Source: Amoebidium appalachense (Eukaryota; Ichthyosporea). From it: DNA of 64,000 bases. The stretch lies in the NCBI GenBank assembly GCA_963693365.1, contig CAVNZM010000008.1, positions 5,704,001 through 5,768,000 on the forward strand. Reading direction: 5' to 3'. Of the stretch, positions 45,185 to 57,565 are shown in pieces. Made by a program: the position numbers and the translations under genes. The notes under the pieces are model-generated. The model was given only the letters and a program-made list of their open reading frames with translations, was not told where the DNA came from and did not search any database. Within the stretch, counting starts at the first letter, position 1. Each line of letters opens with the position of its first letter.

Positions 45185-45536
45185 GTTTCTGTTCCCCCCC
45201 CCCCTCTCTCACCCCCTTCTCCCCCTCTGTCTCTCTCCCTGTTTCTCCAATCTCCCTGCCCAGCACACCCTCTCCCTCTCTGCCCCTTCCCCCTTCCCCC
45301 CCAAACAGAGACCCCCCGATGGTGAGAGTGCCTGCACGGTGATTTCTTTTCTTGTTTTTTCTTGTATCATAGTTTTTGTGCATCTTGGTGTCTTTGTTGC
45401 ACGTGTGCCGCCCTCTAACACATGCAGGCATTCCCCCCCCCCCTTCCCCCCCTCGATTCACTCTACAGACTGCAGACTGCAAACCCCCCCCCCCCCCCCC
45501 CCCCCAACCCCCCACCCCCTCGATTTGCTCTTACAG
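45005..45536. repeat. CT/C-rich intron
   Basis: (CT)n at about 45078-45110 and 45148-45180, C-runs through 45505, and the acceptor TTGCTCTTACAG at 45525-45536. Confidence 0.75.
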
Positions 45537-45659
45537 ACTGCAAATCCGGGCTGCACGATTGCACAAGTACCGAAATTTGTGTGGATCGAAAGGGGGGAAC
45601 CATGGCATACTACGAGTGTGTTGCCCCACTCTACCCAACAATAACAAACACGTGCGCAG
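45537..45659 (+). CDS. EGF-like exon of the plus-strand modular gene
   Basis: Exactly 41 codons and phase 1 at both ends (acceptor CTTACAG, donor GCAG|GTGTGT), the same as the four EGF exons on the other strand. Cys pattern: DCKSGLHDCTSTEICVD, then YYECVAP and TCA. The last half departs from the usual CNGGYxGDG and the Cys count is five, so it is a divergent EGF. Confidence 0.62.
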
Positions 45660-46077
45660 GTGTGTATCCCACGAAATTTCAAATACTGTCATTAGAACCC
45701 CTCCCCCTCCCGTCTCCACCCTTCAGGTTGAGGGAAGCCTATGACCCCCCCCCCCTCCCCCCCCCCCTCCCCCCCCCTCCCCCCCCCCCCCCCCCCCCGC
45801 CCCCCGCCCCATCTCCCCCCACTCAGATAATGGCAGTGTGCAGGTGGGTACCAGACTCGATTCAACAGGTCTCCCTTAATGAAAGCCCCAACCTCTCACA
45901 AGCTCTTCCTTAAAGGAATGCACCAACACCTCATCAGTTCTCCCTTAAAGAAAGCACCCACCTGTGCACATGTCACCCTAATATGGTAACCCTTCTCCCC
46001 TTAAAGCAGAGCACTCACAAAAACAATCACTTGCTGTGCCACGAAGAGGCCTCTAATTACCTTACCACAGCGTCATC

Positions 46078-46117
<40 letters not shown>

Positions 46118-46172
46118 CTACATTAGGCTAATGTCCCACAGTATCCATTCTTTTCTTTCTAAATAAGGTTAG
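45660..46172. other. no further exon recognised before the LINE insertion
   Basis: C-runs at 45746-45810, phrases with TCCCTTAAxGAAAGC repeated at about 45870, 45905 and 45941, and (CT)n at about 46082-46108. An acceptor TACATTAG at 46119-46126 would give an immediate stop codon. Confidence 0.5.
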
Positions 46173-46460
46173 GGGGGTTTACGCTGTTTACTCGAGGCAA
46201 AGAGAACCAGTCTCAGGTATGGGGGGGGGGGGTTTGCTCGGAATATCCCCTCAGCGGTATATCATGATCACGTACATAGATGTCGGGTGGTGACTATATA
46301 TCAGGGTTTACTTTCTCTACGAGACACCATAAAGACTACAAGGAGAAATCAATTAGTTGGGGTTCCCCGTTTTTTTTATTTTTTTATTATTTTTTTTTTA
46401 TTTTTTATTTTTTTTTTTTTTTTAAAGGGGCTCCCCCTCGGGACACTCGGTATCAGCTGG

Positions 46461-46503
<43 letters not shown>

Positions 46504-46523
46504 TGTGTGTGTGTGCGCGTGCG

Positions 46524-49500
46524 CTATAATTTTGTAGTGATGTGTTTCTCAAGCCAATCAATACATCTAATAAACAGGTCGTAGTTACGCGTGTTTAGTA
46601 TAAAATCAAGGATGTTGTAATTTACAGGTAGGCTATCTTTCTGGGTGTCTGTTGTGAATGTGACGTGTGTGTGTTGCGGTATTATGTGGTCTATCAAACT
46701 ACATTTGGCGATACATGACCGGTTAAACTGGTGTGTGTGTGTGTTGTTTGGGCATGCAAATGATGCCACCTTATACTTATTAGATCTCCACTGTATAGCA
46801 CGTGTACAGTAAAAGCGTGGTAATTGATCAATAATACCATCAGCTAGAGAAAGACCAGTTCTACAGGAAGGTAATATGTATTTAGGTGTTATACACTTGC
46901 GAGTGCCATATTTGGCAATATGGTTGAGGCGGTCAGTATATATAAAACGAGACATAAGGCTTAGTTTTTCAAGGTGTATGCTTTCATCGGGTCTAGTGTC
47001 GTGTGGTATCTTTTTCCATTTGTTATATTGCGTGATTATCTTGTGATTGTGTACATGTTTAATAAGTAAGTGGCAGTCCAAAGTCACACACACACTATTG
47101 CGGGGTTTATTTGTATTTGTGCCCAGGGGAGAAGGGGAGAGAGAGGGGAGGAAAGAGGGGAGAGGTGAGGAGGGGACAGGTCGGATAGAGAAGAGAGGGT
47201 GGGAGGGCAAATACTTCTTTAAGCGGCTTATGTGCTTATTGAATTTCAGCGCGAGATAGGATACTCTAGCAGCTATTGGGACCAGACCATATATCGAGAG
47301 CGTTACAGGCCCAGGTTTACAACAGTTGTTAGATAGAAAGGAGGCAACTTCTGCTTCAAGGAAATTTGCCAAGGGTTTAAGCGCTCTAGTTCTCTCTTTC
47401 TTGATCCAAGCGGCGAGAAGGGGTAAACCATATTCACATGCCGGGAAGACAAAAGTGCGAATAAATGTAAGTCTAATAGAAGGATGGAGGGGTGTGTCTT
47501 TAAAAATATTAGCCGAGAAGAAAGCTAACCGCTTACGAGCCAACTCTACCCTCTTTTCGACCATATGGGGAAACATAACACCAACAGAATCAACCGGAAC
47601 ACCAAGATATTTGTATTCTGGAACTATAGGTACAGGTTTAGATGATAATGTAAATGTGTGTAAATTGTTAGCTATATCAGGTACAAGAACACCACATTTG
47701 TCTATGTTAAGGATCATAAGGTTTGCCTTGCACCACTCTGACACTACATCGAACAATCTTTGCAGGCGTCTAGGGGTACGGGCAAGGAGGGACAGATCAT
47801 CAGCATAGAGAAGTGCAGGCGGAAAGTTATTAATAGGGTCATCGTTTTCGGCGTAAATCTTGACAGCCAAATCATCTATAAATAGGTTAAACAAAAAGGG
47901 GCTAAGCAATGAACCCTGCAAGAGACCTCTAGTACGAGCAAAACCATATGAAAGATGCCCATTAACCACAGCTCTACCATAGGTTTGAGACAAGAGTGCT
48001 TCTAACAGAACACCAATGCAGTGTGGTACACCCCGTGCAGCAAGCTTTTCCCATAGGAGACCAGGGGAGACAGAATCGTAAGCAGTTTTCCAATCAATAA
48101 AGCCAACATATTGTGCACCAACTTGCATAGAATCGTGCAGTGCCATTATTTGAACATAACATGAATTGTTTTTACGAAAAGCGGATTGGCATGGGTGTAT
48201 GTGAAGAATAGATTGAAACCTAGGGTGATGTGCAAATAACCTAAGTAAGCAAGCTTCAAAGAATCTACGAACAACCTGGGTTAGTGTAATGGGGCGAAAG
48301 GATGATATGGGGCCCTCAGAGTCCTTCTTAACTATGGGGATCACTAAGGTATCTAACCAAGATGACGGGACATGTCCACATTTAACACACCAAGAAAAGA
48401 GAGAGCTTAACATGATAGTAAGATCAGGTTTAATAGCACGATCACTTTCCTTTTGTGGGTAGGAGGGAACAAGGATTTTAAGAAACCCAGCAGGGAGTCC
48501 ATCAGGTCCACAAGACTTACTAGAGCTATAACTAGATATCACAGACCATATGGCATCGGGACTGAAAAAGGGGAGGATCGATTCTATGGGGATAGATGGG
48601 TCTACAGGCCACACAATAGGTTTCTGAGCGGGGGTCCTATCTTTAAACAGTTCCGAGAAATACTTATCAGAGTCTATGAGGGGGTCTCCAGTGGTATCAC
48701 CAATAATACGAGCAGGGGGGCCAAATCGATTCATACTAGCAAGCCGGCGCAAGCTTTCCTTTTGAGACAGGGGTTCACCTAGTCTAGCGGGAGTGGTGTT
48801 TGGTAACAAGAGAGCATCGGGATATTCCTTCCTACCACCGCCAGCATAATCACCGAGATCTATCAAATCATCAACAATAAAGTTAGTGCATGTATCTAGT
48901 ACGAGATGTGAATCTGGCCTGGCTTGTGCAGATTCTAATAGGCGCATATATATAGGGTGTTTCGTAGCATAGCATACACATACATCAACTCTACCCCACT
49001 GTGACTTAAGCTGGGATAGACGGAGGCGAAAGGTGGGAGGGGGAGGGGGGAGCAGATCAAGGGAGATCTTAGGTAGGAAAAGGATAGGAGAGTGGTCAGA
49101 TGACCTAGAGAGGTTAGGAGGGAGAGAGAGTTTTGACATGGTTGATGGCCAAAAGGCCACTCCCCAGTCGGTGTTGTGGGCATGGGATATTTGAGGGAAC
49201 CGCAAAGTGTGACTTTGGACATACCTTGCTAAAGGGATAGCACGCTCCGGGGGCTTAGATGGGTACCCGACACTCACTTGCAGTGTGTCTGTGTGGTGGA
49301 GTCGCGTGTTAAAATCACCTAAAATAACAGTGGACATTGGTAACTGTGACAACTCGTGAGTCAATTCGACAACCGACATAGATGGTGGGTAATATACAAA
49401 AGTAAAAACATTAGAAAGAAACTCTATAGAAACCGAGAATTCCGTTTTTGCTACCGGTTTGCACTTCACTCTCACGTGTGGTGCGGCAAGTACAATAATG

Positions 49501-49718
49501 CCTCGGTTTTTCGCGTAACCGGGGTGTGTGGATGTGTCGACCAATGTAGAGTTGAATTTGTGGTGGTTTTTAAACTGTGTTTCGCAAATCACTGTAAACG
49601 TGTGGTTGTTTGTCTGTTGTTGTATGTAGCTGATTTTATCGTCGAGTGTCCCGGGGGGGAGGCCCTTTTGGGGGCCCAGTGTCCGAGCATTCCAGAAGAA
49701 GAAGGATAAATTAGGCAT
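46524..49718 (-). CDS. LINE ORF2 (endonuclease and reverse transcriptase), second copy
   Basis: 1064 residues, identical in sequence to the protein at 32766-35960, with all endonuclease (GDFN, SDH) and reverse transcriptase (YADD) motifs intact. It sits 8 bases over the end of the ORF1 remnant. It could act in trans on other LINE RNAs if transcribed, but lacks its own 5' promoter region. Confidence 0.94.
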   Translation of the reverse strand: MPNLSFFFWNARTLGPQKGLPPGTLDDKISYIQQQTNNHTFTVICETQFKNHHKFNSTLVDTSTHPGYAKNRGIIVLAAPHVRVKCKPVAKTEFSVSIEFLSNVFTFVYYPPSMSVVELTHELSQLPMSTVILGDFNTRLHHTDTLQVSVGYPSKPPERAIPLARYVQSHTLRFPQISHAHNTDWGVAFWPSTMSKLSLPPNLSRSSDHSPILFLPKISLDLLPPPPPTFRLRLSQLKSQWGRVDVCVCYATKHPIYMRLLESAQARPDSHLVLDTCTNFIVDDLIDLGDYAGGGRKEYPDALLLPNTTPARLGEPLSQKESLRRLASMNRFGPPARIIGDTTGDPLIDSDKYFSELFKDRTPAQKPIVWPVDPSIPIESILPFFSPDAIWSVISSYSSSKSCGPDGLPAGFLKILVPSYPQKESDRAIKPDLTIMLSSLFSWCVKCGHVPSSWLDTLVIPIVKKDSEGPISSFRPITLTQVVRRFFEACLLRLFAHHPRFQSILHIHPCQSAFRKNNSCYVQIMALHDSMQVGAQYVGFIDWKTAYDSVSPGLLWEKLAARGVPHCIGVLLEALLSQTYGRAVVNGHLSYGFARTRGLLQGSLLSPFLFNLFIDDLAVKIYAENDDPINNFPPALLYADDLSLLARTPRRLQRLFDVVSEWCKANLMILNIDKCGVLVPDIANNLHTFTLSSKPVPIVPEYKYLGVPVDSVGVMFPHMVEKRVELARKRLAFFSANIFKDTPLHPSIRLTFIRTFVFPACEYGLPLLAAWIKKERTRALKPLANFLEAEVASFLSNNCCKPGPVTLSIYGLVPIAARVSYLALKFNKHISRLKKYLPSHPLFSIRPVPSSPLPSFLPSLSPSPLGTNTNKPRNSVCVTLDCHLLIKHVHNHKIITQYNKWKKIPHDTRPDESIHLEKLSLMSRFIYTDRLNHIAKYGTRKCITPKYILPSCRTGLSLADGIIDQLPRFYCTRAIQWRSNKYKVASFACPNNTHTHQFNRSCIAKCSLIDHIIPQHTHVTFTTDTQKDSLPVNYNILDFILNTRNYDLFIRCIDWLEKHITTKL

Positions 49719-50567
49719 CGGTTTGGTCCGACACCTGTGGGGTTGGTTCCCACTTGTCGCTTACGGGGTCGTATGCACGACCTTCCGCCAGCGCGAACAG
49801 TTCGCAGAAGAGCTCGATTTCCATCTCGCATCGGCGTTTGCGCTCGAGCAGTATCTCACCAGAAAACATTGGTTCCTTCGTGTCCGTGTCTATCACGCTC
49901 GTAGCATCGTTTTCCAACTTTGCGAGGAACTCTTTTGCCTTGCTGATGCGTACACGACAACGTGTGGCGCACGCATTCTTAGCAGACACTTTACGTTCTT
50001 TGTCTGCTTTCTGAATGTTTTCCGGCGCGCATGGGTCGTAGCTTGGGAGGTGGGTGAAGAAGCTTCCACACCCCTTTGTCGCGTCACGGATGAACGCACG
50101 GTTATAGTCGCCCCGTACTGCTACTTCCAGCACATCGTATCCAATGAAGGACAGACAAAGGATGCGAGAGCACCGGAAGCCGAGAGCCTTGAAGATGGAC
50201 CACATGGCCCTGTGTGGGCGTCTGCCGTGCTTGACTTTGAAATACACCCTCTCGTATTTGGGTGGGATGTTGATGTTACCGTTTGCTTGGGTGTTCCCCT
50301 TAGCCGGCGGTTTGGGAGGGGAGTTGCGGCGGTACTCGTTGCCTGCAAGAATGCTGGCATATGTTTCCTTGGCAATTTGGCGGAGCTCGGGTGTTTTACG
50401 AGAGTTCGCATATTCTAGGAACTCTGCCGGGAGCTGTGCTTCCGGTCCTGTGTTGTTTTGTGTTGGGGTGGAAATGTCTCCGTCGCGAGATGTTTGCTCA
50501 TGAGTTTTGGGGTTTTGCGATCCACTAATGTTTAGCTGGGCTGTGAGTGAATCAATGGTGAGCTTGA
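49711..50567 (-). pseudogene. LINE ORF1 C-terminal remnant, second copy
   Basis: The last 285 codons of ORF1 in frame, without the start and most of the coiled coil. Same length to the stop (857 bases) as the first copy, so no indels. Confidence 0.9.
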
Positions 50568-51277
50568 ATGCCCTTCACAGACATTCGAACACCACACCCG
50601 TCCCACACGTGTACACGCACAATGCATCTACCTACACACATGCGCTCACTGCCCTCCCCCCCCACCAAGTGCATATCCTCACGTCTTGAAGTTACCACCG
50701 GGCCTTTGGATTACCTCATATGTTCACATGAAGCACTTAAATCTCTGTACATCGTCGTTGTATTTGCTACCTTACTGCTGTCTATGTTCATCTCCAAGGG
50801 CGTTCGACTGCATGCTGCAATTCGCCCAGTATTTCTCCATGCAAAAACCAACTCTGATCTACACAGTAGAACAGACACTGACACAGCCCAAAAAACTACA
50901 GGTCTCAGCTCCTATTAAACTCCACTCAACATCCTTTCGAGCTGTTTCGCGTACTGTGATGATAACCACCTATTAGTTAGTTATCAGTTTCCAGCTTACT
51001 CTATGTTCAACATTGAAATGATCTTTGCCTAAGCTAACGACTCTACTCTCCCCATAAAAAGCGCCATCTTCATCAATCAACCAGAAAACACAACCACGCA
51101 ACGCAACAGGCTTCTCTTAGCTACATCATAATAATTATCAATAATACTGCCTTCCTGTTAGTTGGGGCCGGGTCCTCTGTGTCGAGACAAACTCCATCGT
51201 TGTTCCTTTGTTGCCCTGTGCATAGCAACGGGATCCCTTGGCTTCTGCCAGTTTGAGCAACAATACTCGTTACAAAC
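50568..51277. other. spacer with a TATA-like site
   Basis: No exon recognised. CATAAAAA at 51053-51060 could serve the ORF that starts at 51278. Confidence 0.4.
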
Positions 51278-51439
51278 ATGCCGGCTGAAGAAGGAGTCAA
51301 TGCCCGCCGGTCCGAGATCCGTCAAACCATACGTGCGTGTGCAAGAGATGATAACAGGATCGCTCAGTATGGCCCCGTCGCTGTAGATGCCACCTTGAAG
51401 GTCGCAGAGAAGCATCTGCCCACCGGTGATGTGGTATGA
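51278..51439 (+). CDS. short ORF or first exon, unrecognised
   Basis: 53 codons from ATG: MPAEEGVNARRSEIRQTIRA, then ARDDNRIAQYGPVAVDATLK and a short tail. The composition is that of a normal soluble protein (charged, helical), unlike nearby repeat frames. The end overlaps a possible donor (GATGTG|GTATGA), and an acceptor CTCTCCCCAG lies at about 51606-51615. I do not recognise the family. Too short to be sure. Confidence 0.38.
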   Translation: MPAEEGVNARRSEIRQTIRACARDDNRIAQYGPVAVDATLKVAEKHLPTGDVV

Positions 51440-52455
<1,016 letters not shown>

Positions 52456-52457
<2 letters not shown>

Positions 52458-52759
52458 CTCTCGCTCTCCTTTCCCCTCCAATTCCCCTCTATTTCCCCTG
52501 TGTCTGTCTGCCCGTCGACATCGGATCACTCCAAAGTCCTGGACTGTGTTGCGATGGGGTGTATGCCATACTTATGCTGGCAGGGTTTGTATTTTTCTAA
52601 GCGTAGGGGCTGGGGAGGTGCAATTTGATAAGGGTCATAATTCGTGGTCGTGTGCAACATTAAATATAAATTCTTTTTAGGGGGAAAAAAATAAAAAATA
52701 CTCTTTTTGTAGTAAGGGGGAGGGGAGGGGGGAGGGGGGGGGGGGGGAGGGGGAGGGGG

Positions 52760-52795
<36 letters not shown>

Positions 52796-53335
52796 CGTCG
52801 AGGAGGGGTCAAGTAAAACCGCAACTGCATTTTAGCTGTACGGCTTGTACAGTTGCAGATGGAACAAATTGCTGGAAGTTTGTGATTACGATGATCATTA
52901 GTAATCCCTTTCACGTAATAATTAAATTCTCTCAGATACTGTACAAGCAACGGTGTACCATATTAAATATCAGAAACACTGTTAGAATATATGCTCAGCT
53001 CACTGTACATGTCCAGCCTCCATAGTTCAGCGCTAAATCACGGCAGGGTGCTTTTATAGCCGGCAATTAGGCTAGATGAGTATGTGCCACTTATGACTTA
53101 AAACTACCTATTTTTTCATTATAAGGCAACAAGGTTTCCAAACTATGCAGCCGTTGCTATGTATTGTACATCTTGAATTTTCATGTGCCAAATTTGCCCC
53201 TAAGCCTAAATTGTCAATGATTCGGATCTGACACGCCCAATAAATTGAACTTCACTATACCTACAAGTCATTTCACAGAAGAACGCAACATCCCCAGCCC
53301 TAAAATCAATTACTTAAGTAGCGACTTTCGTGTTG
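52456..53335. other. no gene recognised
   Basis: AT-rich spacer with a G-rich block at 52717-52795. Confidence 0.6.
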
Positions 53336-53394
53336 CCATATATGGAAGGAACTCCATTTCCATTTATGGTAGGTCCAAGATCTGCCATTTATGG
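53336..53394. promoter_or_regulatory. three CArG boxes in a row
   Basis: CCATATATGG at 53336-53345, CCATTTATGG at 53360-53369 and at 53385-53394. Each fits CC(A/T)6GG, the site of SRF/MADS-box factors. Start-to-start spacing is 24 and 25 bases. A CCAAT in reverse follows at about 53433. Confidence 0.5.
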
Positions 53395-53789
53395 TAGTCC
53401 CTCCACACCAAACACCTTGCCGCCGGCGTCTGATTGGTTGAGCATCTGTAACCACCCGGACCCAATCTTCTCCTTGAAGTCGGGACTTTTGCGCATCTGT
53501 TTTTGCACCAAAACCTCGTTATAATGGTTACTTCTATATAGTATCTCGCTATATTTATGAACAGCAGGAGACAAACACTATATTAAGTTCTATTTTCGGA
53601 AGCTCTGACAAATCATATCTTCCTGTGCGAAATCACCCCACTGCGTGTACTGCTGGCAACGTCCATGATGCAGCATGTGAATGCTGAAGCAGCAAATCCC
53701 TACAAAAGGACACACACCTAGCATTGTCGCTCAAAGCTTTAGAATTTATAGAGAGATGGGGACATAAAGACAGAAGGAGACAGACAGAT

Positions 53790-53916
53790 AAAGAGACGGG
53801 GGGGGGGGGGGGGGAGGGGGGGGGGGAAGGGGGGGGGAGAGAGAGGGGGGGGGGAGGGAGGGGAGAGGGAGAGAGAGAGAAAGAGATGAGAGAGTGAGAG
53901 AGTGAGAGAGGGGGAT

Positions 53917-53990
<74 letters not shown>

Positions 53991-54252
53991 GAGCAACACA
54001 GAGATGCAGTAGAGTGGGGGGAGGGAGGAGGGCAGAGGGGAGAAAGGTGGGGAGGGGGAGGGGGAGGGAGAGAGCAACAATTCATCAGAGTAGCACTGGA
54101 GGGGGAGGGGGGGGGGGGGGGGGAAGGGGGAGGGGGGGAGGGGGGAGGGGGGAAAGAGATAAAGAGACAGAGATACAGCCTTGTCACTAGATGGATAGAT
54201 ATAGATATAGATATGAAGAAATACACTAGTAGCGAGCGAGCGAGCGAGAGGG

Positions 54253-54303
<51 letters not shown>

Positions 54304-54350
54304 CCTCCTCCAAAAAGCACTCCCCCCCCCCCCCCCCCCCCCCCCACCAC
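53790..54350. repeat. G-run and (GA)n block
   Basis: G-runs at 53799-53860, 53916-53949, 54098-54123 and 54259-54301, with (GA)n between, then a C-run at 54321-54345. Confidence 0.95.
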
Positions 54351-54429
54351 CCCCACCCCTCTCCCCACCCTGCCGGGGTTTCCCGTTCTATCAGCCAGGC
54401 CACCACCACACCCAAAAACATCTGCACAC

Positions 54430-55317
54430 ATTCGATATAAATGTTGAAAAAACCACACCTTGCCTTGAAAACCCTCCCGGTGGTGGACGGACCCAGAATC
54501 AAATTTTTAGTGCCGCAATTCAGCCATCCACCCCCACCAGCACTGGCAGTGTCGAGAATAAACCCCACCGAAATTTACTTTACAGTAAAAGAAATGCTGA
54601 ATTTGCACGGCAAGTTCTGCTCAGTGGCGCATGACCCCGGCACGAGTGCCGCACACCTAACGACATTCCCGCTGATGGTGAGAACCCGCATGATTGGAGA
54701 ATACGACTCAATCAGATTCGACTTTGGGTGGTTGCAATTGTATATGTAGCTCCCCGCCCCCGGTACATCGGTCACCATGCAGTAGGCCGCGTCTGGCTGG
54801 CCGGCAAAATTAGAAACGGCCTTCGATTGGTACATCCTCCTGTCGGGTTTTCCGGTTTGGGGTCCATCAGAATTTCTAACTATCACGGAGAATCACCCGT
54901 CCTGCCTTATGCAATCTGGCCGAAAGAAGACAATGTCGTGGGTATGGAGCTCATTCTGATGGGGTTTGTTGAATTTCATTTATTGGCGGCGGTATTGGCG
55001 CGTAAGCAGATGTGTTCGTGACCAAATAACTCGAGGGGGGAGTAGAATTTGGCAGGGAGAACGTTGTTAGGATGCATCCCGAATACAAAAAACAGGCTCC
55101 GTATTCCGGGATATTGTGGAAATACGATATGTGGGTGCATGTACGCACAGTCGATCAGAGACAGCGATGTGGAGAGGTTTACTGCAATTCTATTGGTCGA
55201 GTTGTATATTTTTTCGTTGGATAGAAGCTGGAAACCAATCAAATCTGTGGGGGCATTACCAAAGTAAGTAAAGAGCGTGGTATGCCCATCATTGTATTTT
55301 ATTTCAGTGATTTTCAA
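54430..55317 (-). pseudogene. decayed open frames of unknown origin
   Basis: Two frames in different phases with non-repeat composition. The first (55317-54976) reads like a globular protein with IDCAYMHPHIVFPQYPG and FGMHPNNVLP; the second (from 54886) has MYQSKAVSNFAGQPD, SYSPIMRVLTISGNVVR and a stop at 54575 followed by more open frame. A frameshift near 54970 would join them. I do not recognise a family. It may be a relic of a mobile element or an old gene. Confidence 0.28.
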
Positions 55318-55440
55318 TATTACTAAAGTTTATGATTTCTACACTGAGAATGAAAGAAAACACGTGGAATGGGCCAATGCATGTCTCCACACATCAGCCC
55401 ACGTACGTACTCACACGCGTGCCCATGCTATCAGGGGAAG

Positions 55441-55450
55441 GGGAAGGAGA

Positions 55451-55489
<39 letters not shown>

Positions 55490-55713
55490 CTGTTTTTTAT
55501 CAACCGGAATTTTGAAGCTTGTGATGAGGTGCCTGCAAAGGCCAACATTTCCACCCCTTGCACGCACACGCACACGCACACCACACACACACACACGGGC
55601 GCACGCACGCAAAAATGCACTCATACACGCAAAGATGCACGCATACCCACAATGCGCAAAAACGCATGCGTGCGCGCGCGCGCACGCGCACACACACACA
55701 CACACGCACACAT

Positions 55714-55794
<81 letters not shown>

Positions 55795-55796
55795 CA

Positions 55797-55862
<66 letters not shown>
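55441..55862. repeat. G-run and (CA)n block
   Basis: G-run at 55455-55489, CA/CG-rich repeats at 55562-55700 and (CA)n to 55862. Confidence 0.92.
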
Positions 55863-55865
<3 letters not shown>

Positions 55866-57565
55866 GTGTTGTTGCACATTTCTGCGTTGTTCATCTCGGG
55901 GCACTGACCTTGGTTGGGACAGTGTCATCTGCTCCGGCACAATTGCCGCTACATTCCAAGGTGCACACAGTGAGTTTTCCATCTTTCCTCCTTGTGTAAG
56001 TAGGTAGCGGGTTTTGGCTATATGAGGAGAGCTAATGCATCATTCTCGGATGGCTAGATCTGTAGATATCGAAGAATTGATTCTACGAATATTCGAAAGT
56101 TCCAGCAACAACTCAATTAACCAATGAAACAAAGGCATTGGCTGGTTTATGGTGTTTGCAATCTCATTAGGTATGTCGCCTACATGGACTCCGCATATAA
56201 TTCGTGTACGAGAGGTGTTATCGTGAGTAAAACTTACTATATAAATGTATGGGCTGCATAAGTATTGGGTTAACTCGCGTACCTTTAAGCGCATATCTAG
56301 CCTAACCTGTAGATGACTTAGCTGTGCGGCTTCTAAACCCATAGCAGTTTGATCGAGTTGTTGACGGCAACTTGGGCGGGCGGGCGCGCGGGGAGGGGGG
56401 GAGGGGGGGAGGGGGGGAGAGGGAAGAGGGGTAGGGAAGGATCCGGAGCTCCCGAGGGGAGGGGGGGGAAGGGAGGGTTGGCAGGCTGGGCTGGCCAGGG
56501 GCACTTTGTCTTTATGTGTTACTGCTACAAGGCAGAGAGGTGTGTGACTGAAAAGAGCCCCAATGCTGTAGCTGTTGCTGCCGTGCGCTTGGATAGAGTA
56601 TGTGTCGTTGCATGGTGGTAGTCTGAGTATGGTGTTCACCCTCTATCGATGGAATTGAAGTGATCATCTGCGAGGCTCCAAGAGAAACACTAAAGAGAGC
56701 TTGAGATATCGTAACGGTTTGGCATTTGGGAACAAAACTCCTCATCTCATGATTCCATTCTCATGATTCCATCTTTCGCACTTCGCATGGCTCAAATGGT
56801 TCACAGTTTGCATCACCCCACCTACCAAGCAACCACAACGAGAAGATGCTCTCTGTTAGTGCACCTTGCATGTGCTCGATAATCGTTCTTCACGTTCGAA
56901 AAACCGCTCTCTATGCACAGCGTGTGTGCCCGTACATCCCCCTATGTCTTTGGCACAGGTTATAGTAGGGGGCCAACGAGCCATCCTAGCCATAACGATG
57001 GGAGACAAATACTGGTAGGTAAAAGTCTCTAAGCAACACACGTGTGCACCAAGAAGCCCTTGTAAACCCTTTAAAACACGGTGAAAAGAGGAAATAGTAC
57101 TGAGTCAAGGAAATAGACACATTTTGGACGTCGTTGCCCAACGGCAAGGTGAACTTGGTTATAAAAAGAGTTCTTTTATTCAACTTTGATACATAAAAGG
57201 AATAGGATAGCGAGGGAGGCCTTTGATACATAAAAGGAATGGGAAAGAGGCCAAGAAGGTTCTTTGTATACATCTGGACGAACAAGCACTTGCCAAACAC
57301 CCAAACACGGTTTGAGCGGTAAGTCCCCCAGTCGGCCGGCACCTGACAATGACCTTGATACAAAGAGATCTTCAAAAATGTATAATTAGATGTCATACAA
57401 GTTATACAAATATTGGGTTTCGTTTCTGCACAGTTGGAGCATTGGAAAACACAAAAAGACATAACTGCTCGGCTTTGCATCTTATTGTCTTATAACTCTC
57501 ATCAATTGGCAACACATTCGTATAAAATAGACAAGACGACTGACAGATACGCGCGTTTTCGGAGT
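55863..57565. other. no certain gene
   Basis: Weak exon-like pieces exist on both strands (minus, around 55905-55985, with a CCAAG|GTCAGT donor; plus, 56962-57014, with GCACAG acceptor and GTAGGT donor) but neither can be tied to a gene. A 41-bp phrase with GATACATAAAAGGAAT is repeated at about 57188 and 57225. Confidence 0.4.

Larger units (their letters stand above)
46173..50567 (-). mobile_element. second LINE copy, reversed, 5'-truncated in ORF1
   Basis: Matches 31917-36343 in reverse. The 3' end (GTAAACCCCC) is at 46173. The 5' end stops inside the ORF1 coiled coil. No clear target duplication is visible. The (CA)n and A-rich tracts differ in length from the other copy, so it is not a mere assembly duplicate. 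Confidence 0.93.

Noticed and set aside
55905-55985. Exon-like piece [19 protein letters not shown] on the minus strand before a CCAAG|GTCAGT donor
   Set aside because: Short, no acceptor with a pyrimidine tract, no linked exon found.
56040-56639. 199-residue minus-strand frame
   Set aside because: It begins with GTG, runs through a G/C-rich low-complexity tract as polyproline, and has no recognisable domain.
56962-57014. Exon-like piece VIVGGQRAILAITMGDKYW on the plus strand between GCACAG and GTAGGT
   Set aside because: Only 53 bases, no neighbours in phase, no family recognised.
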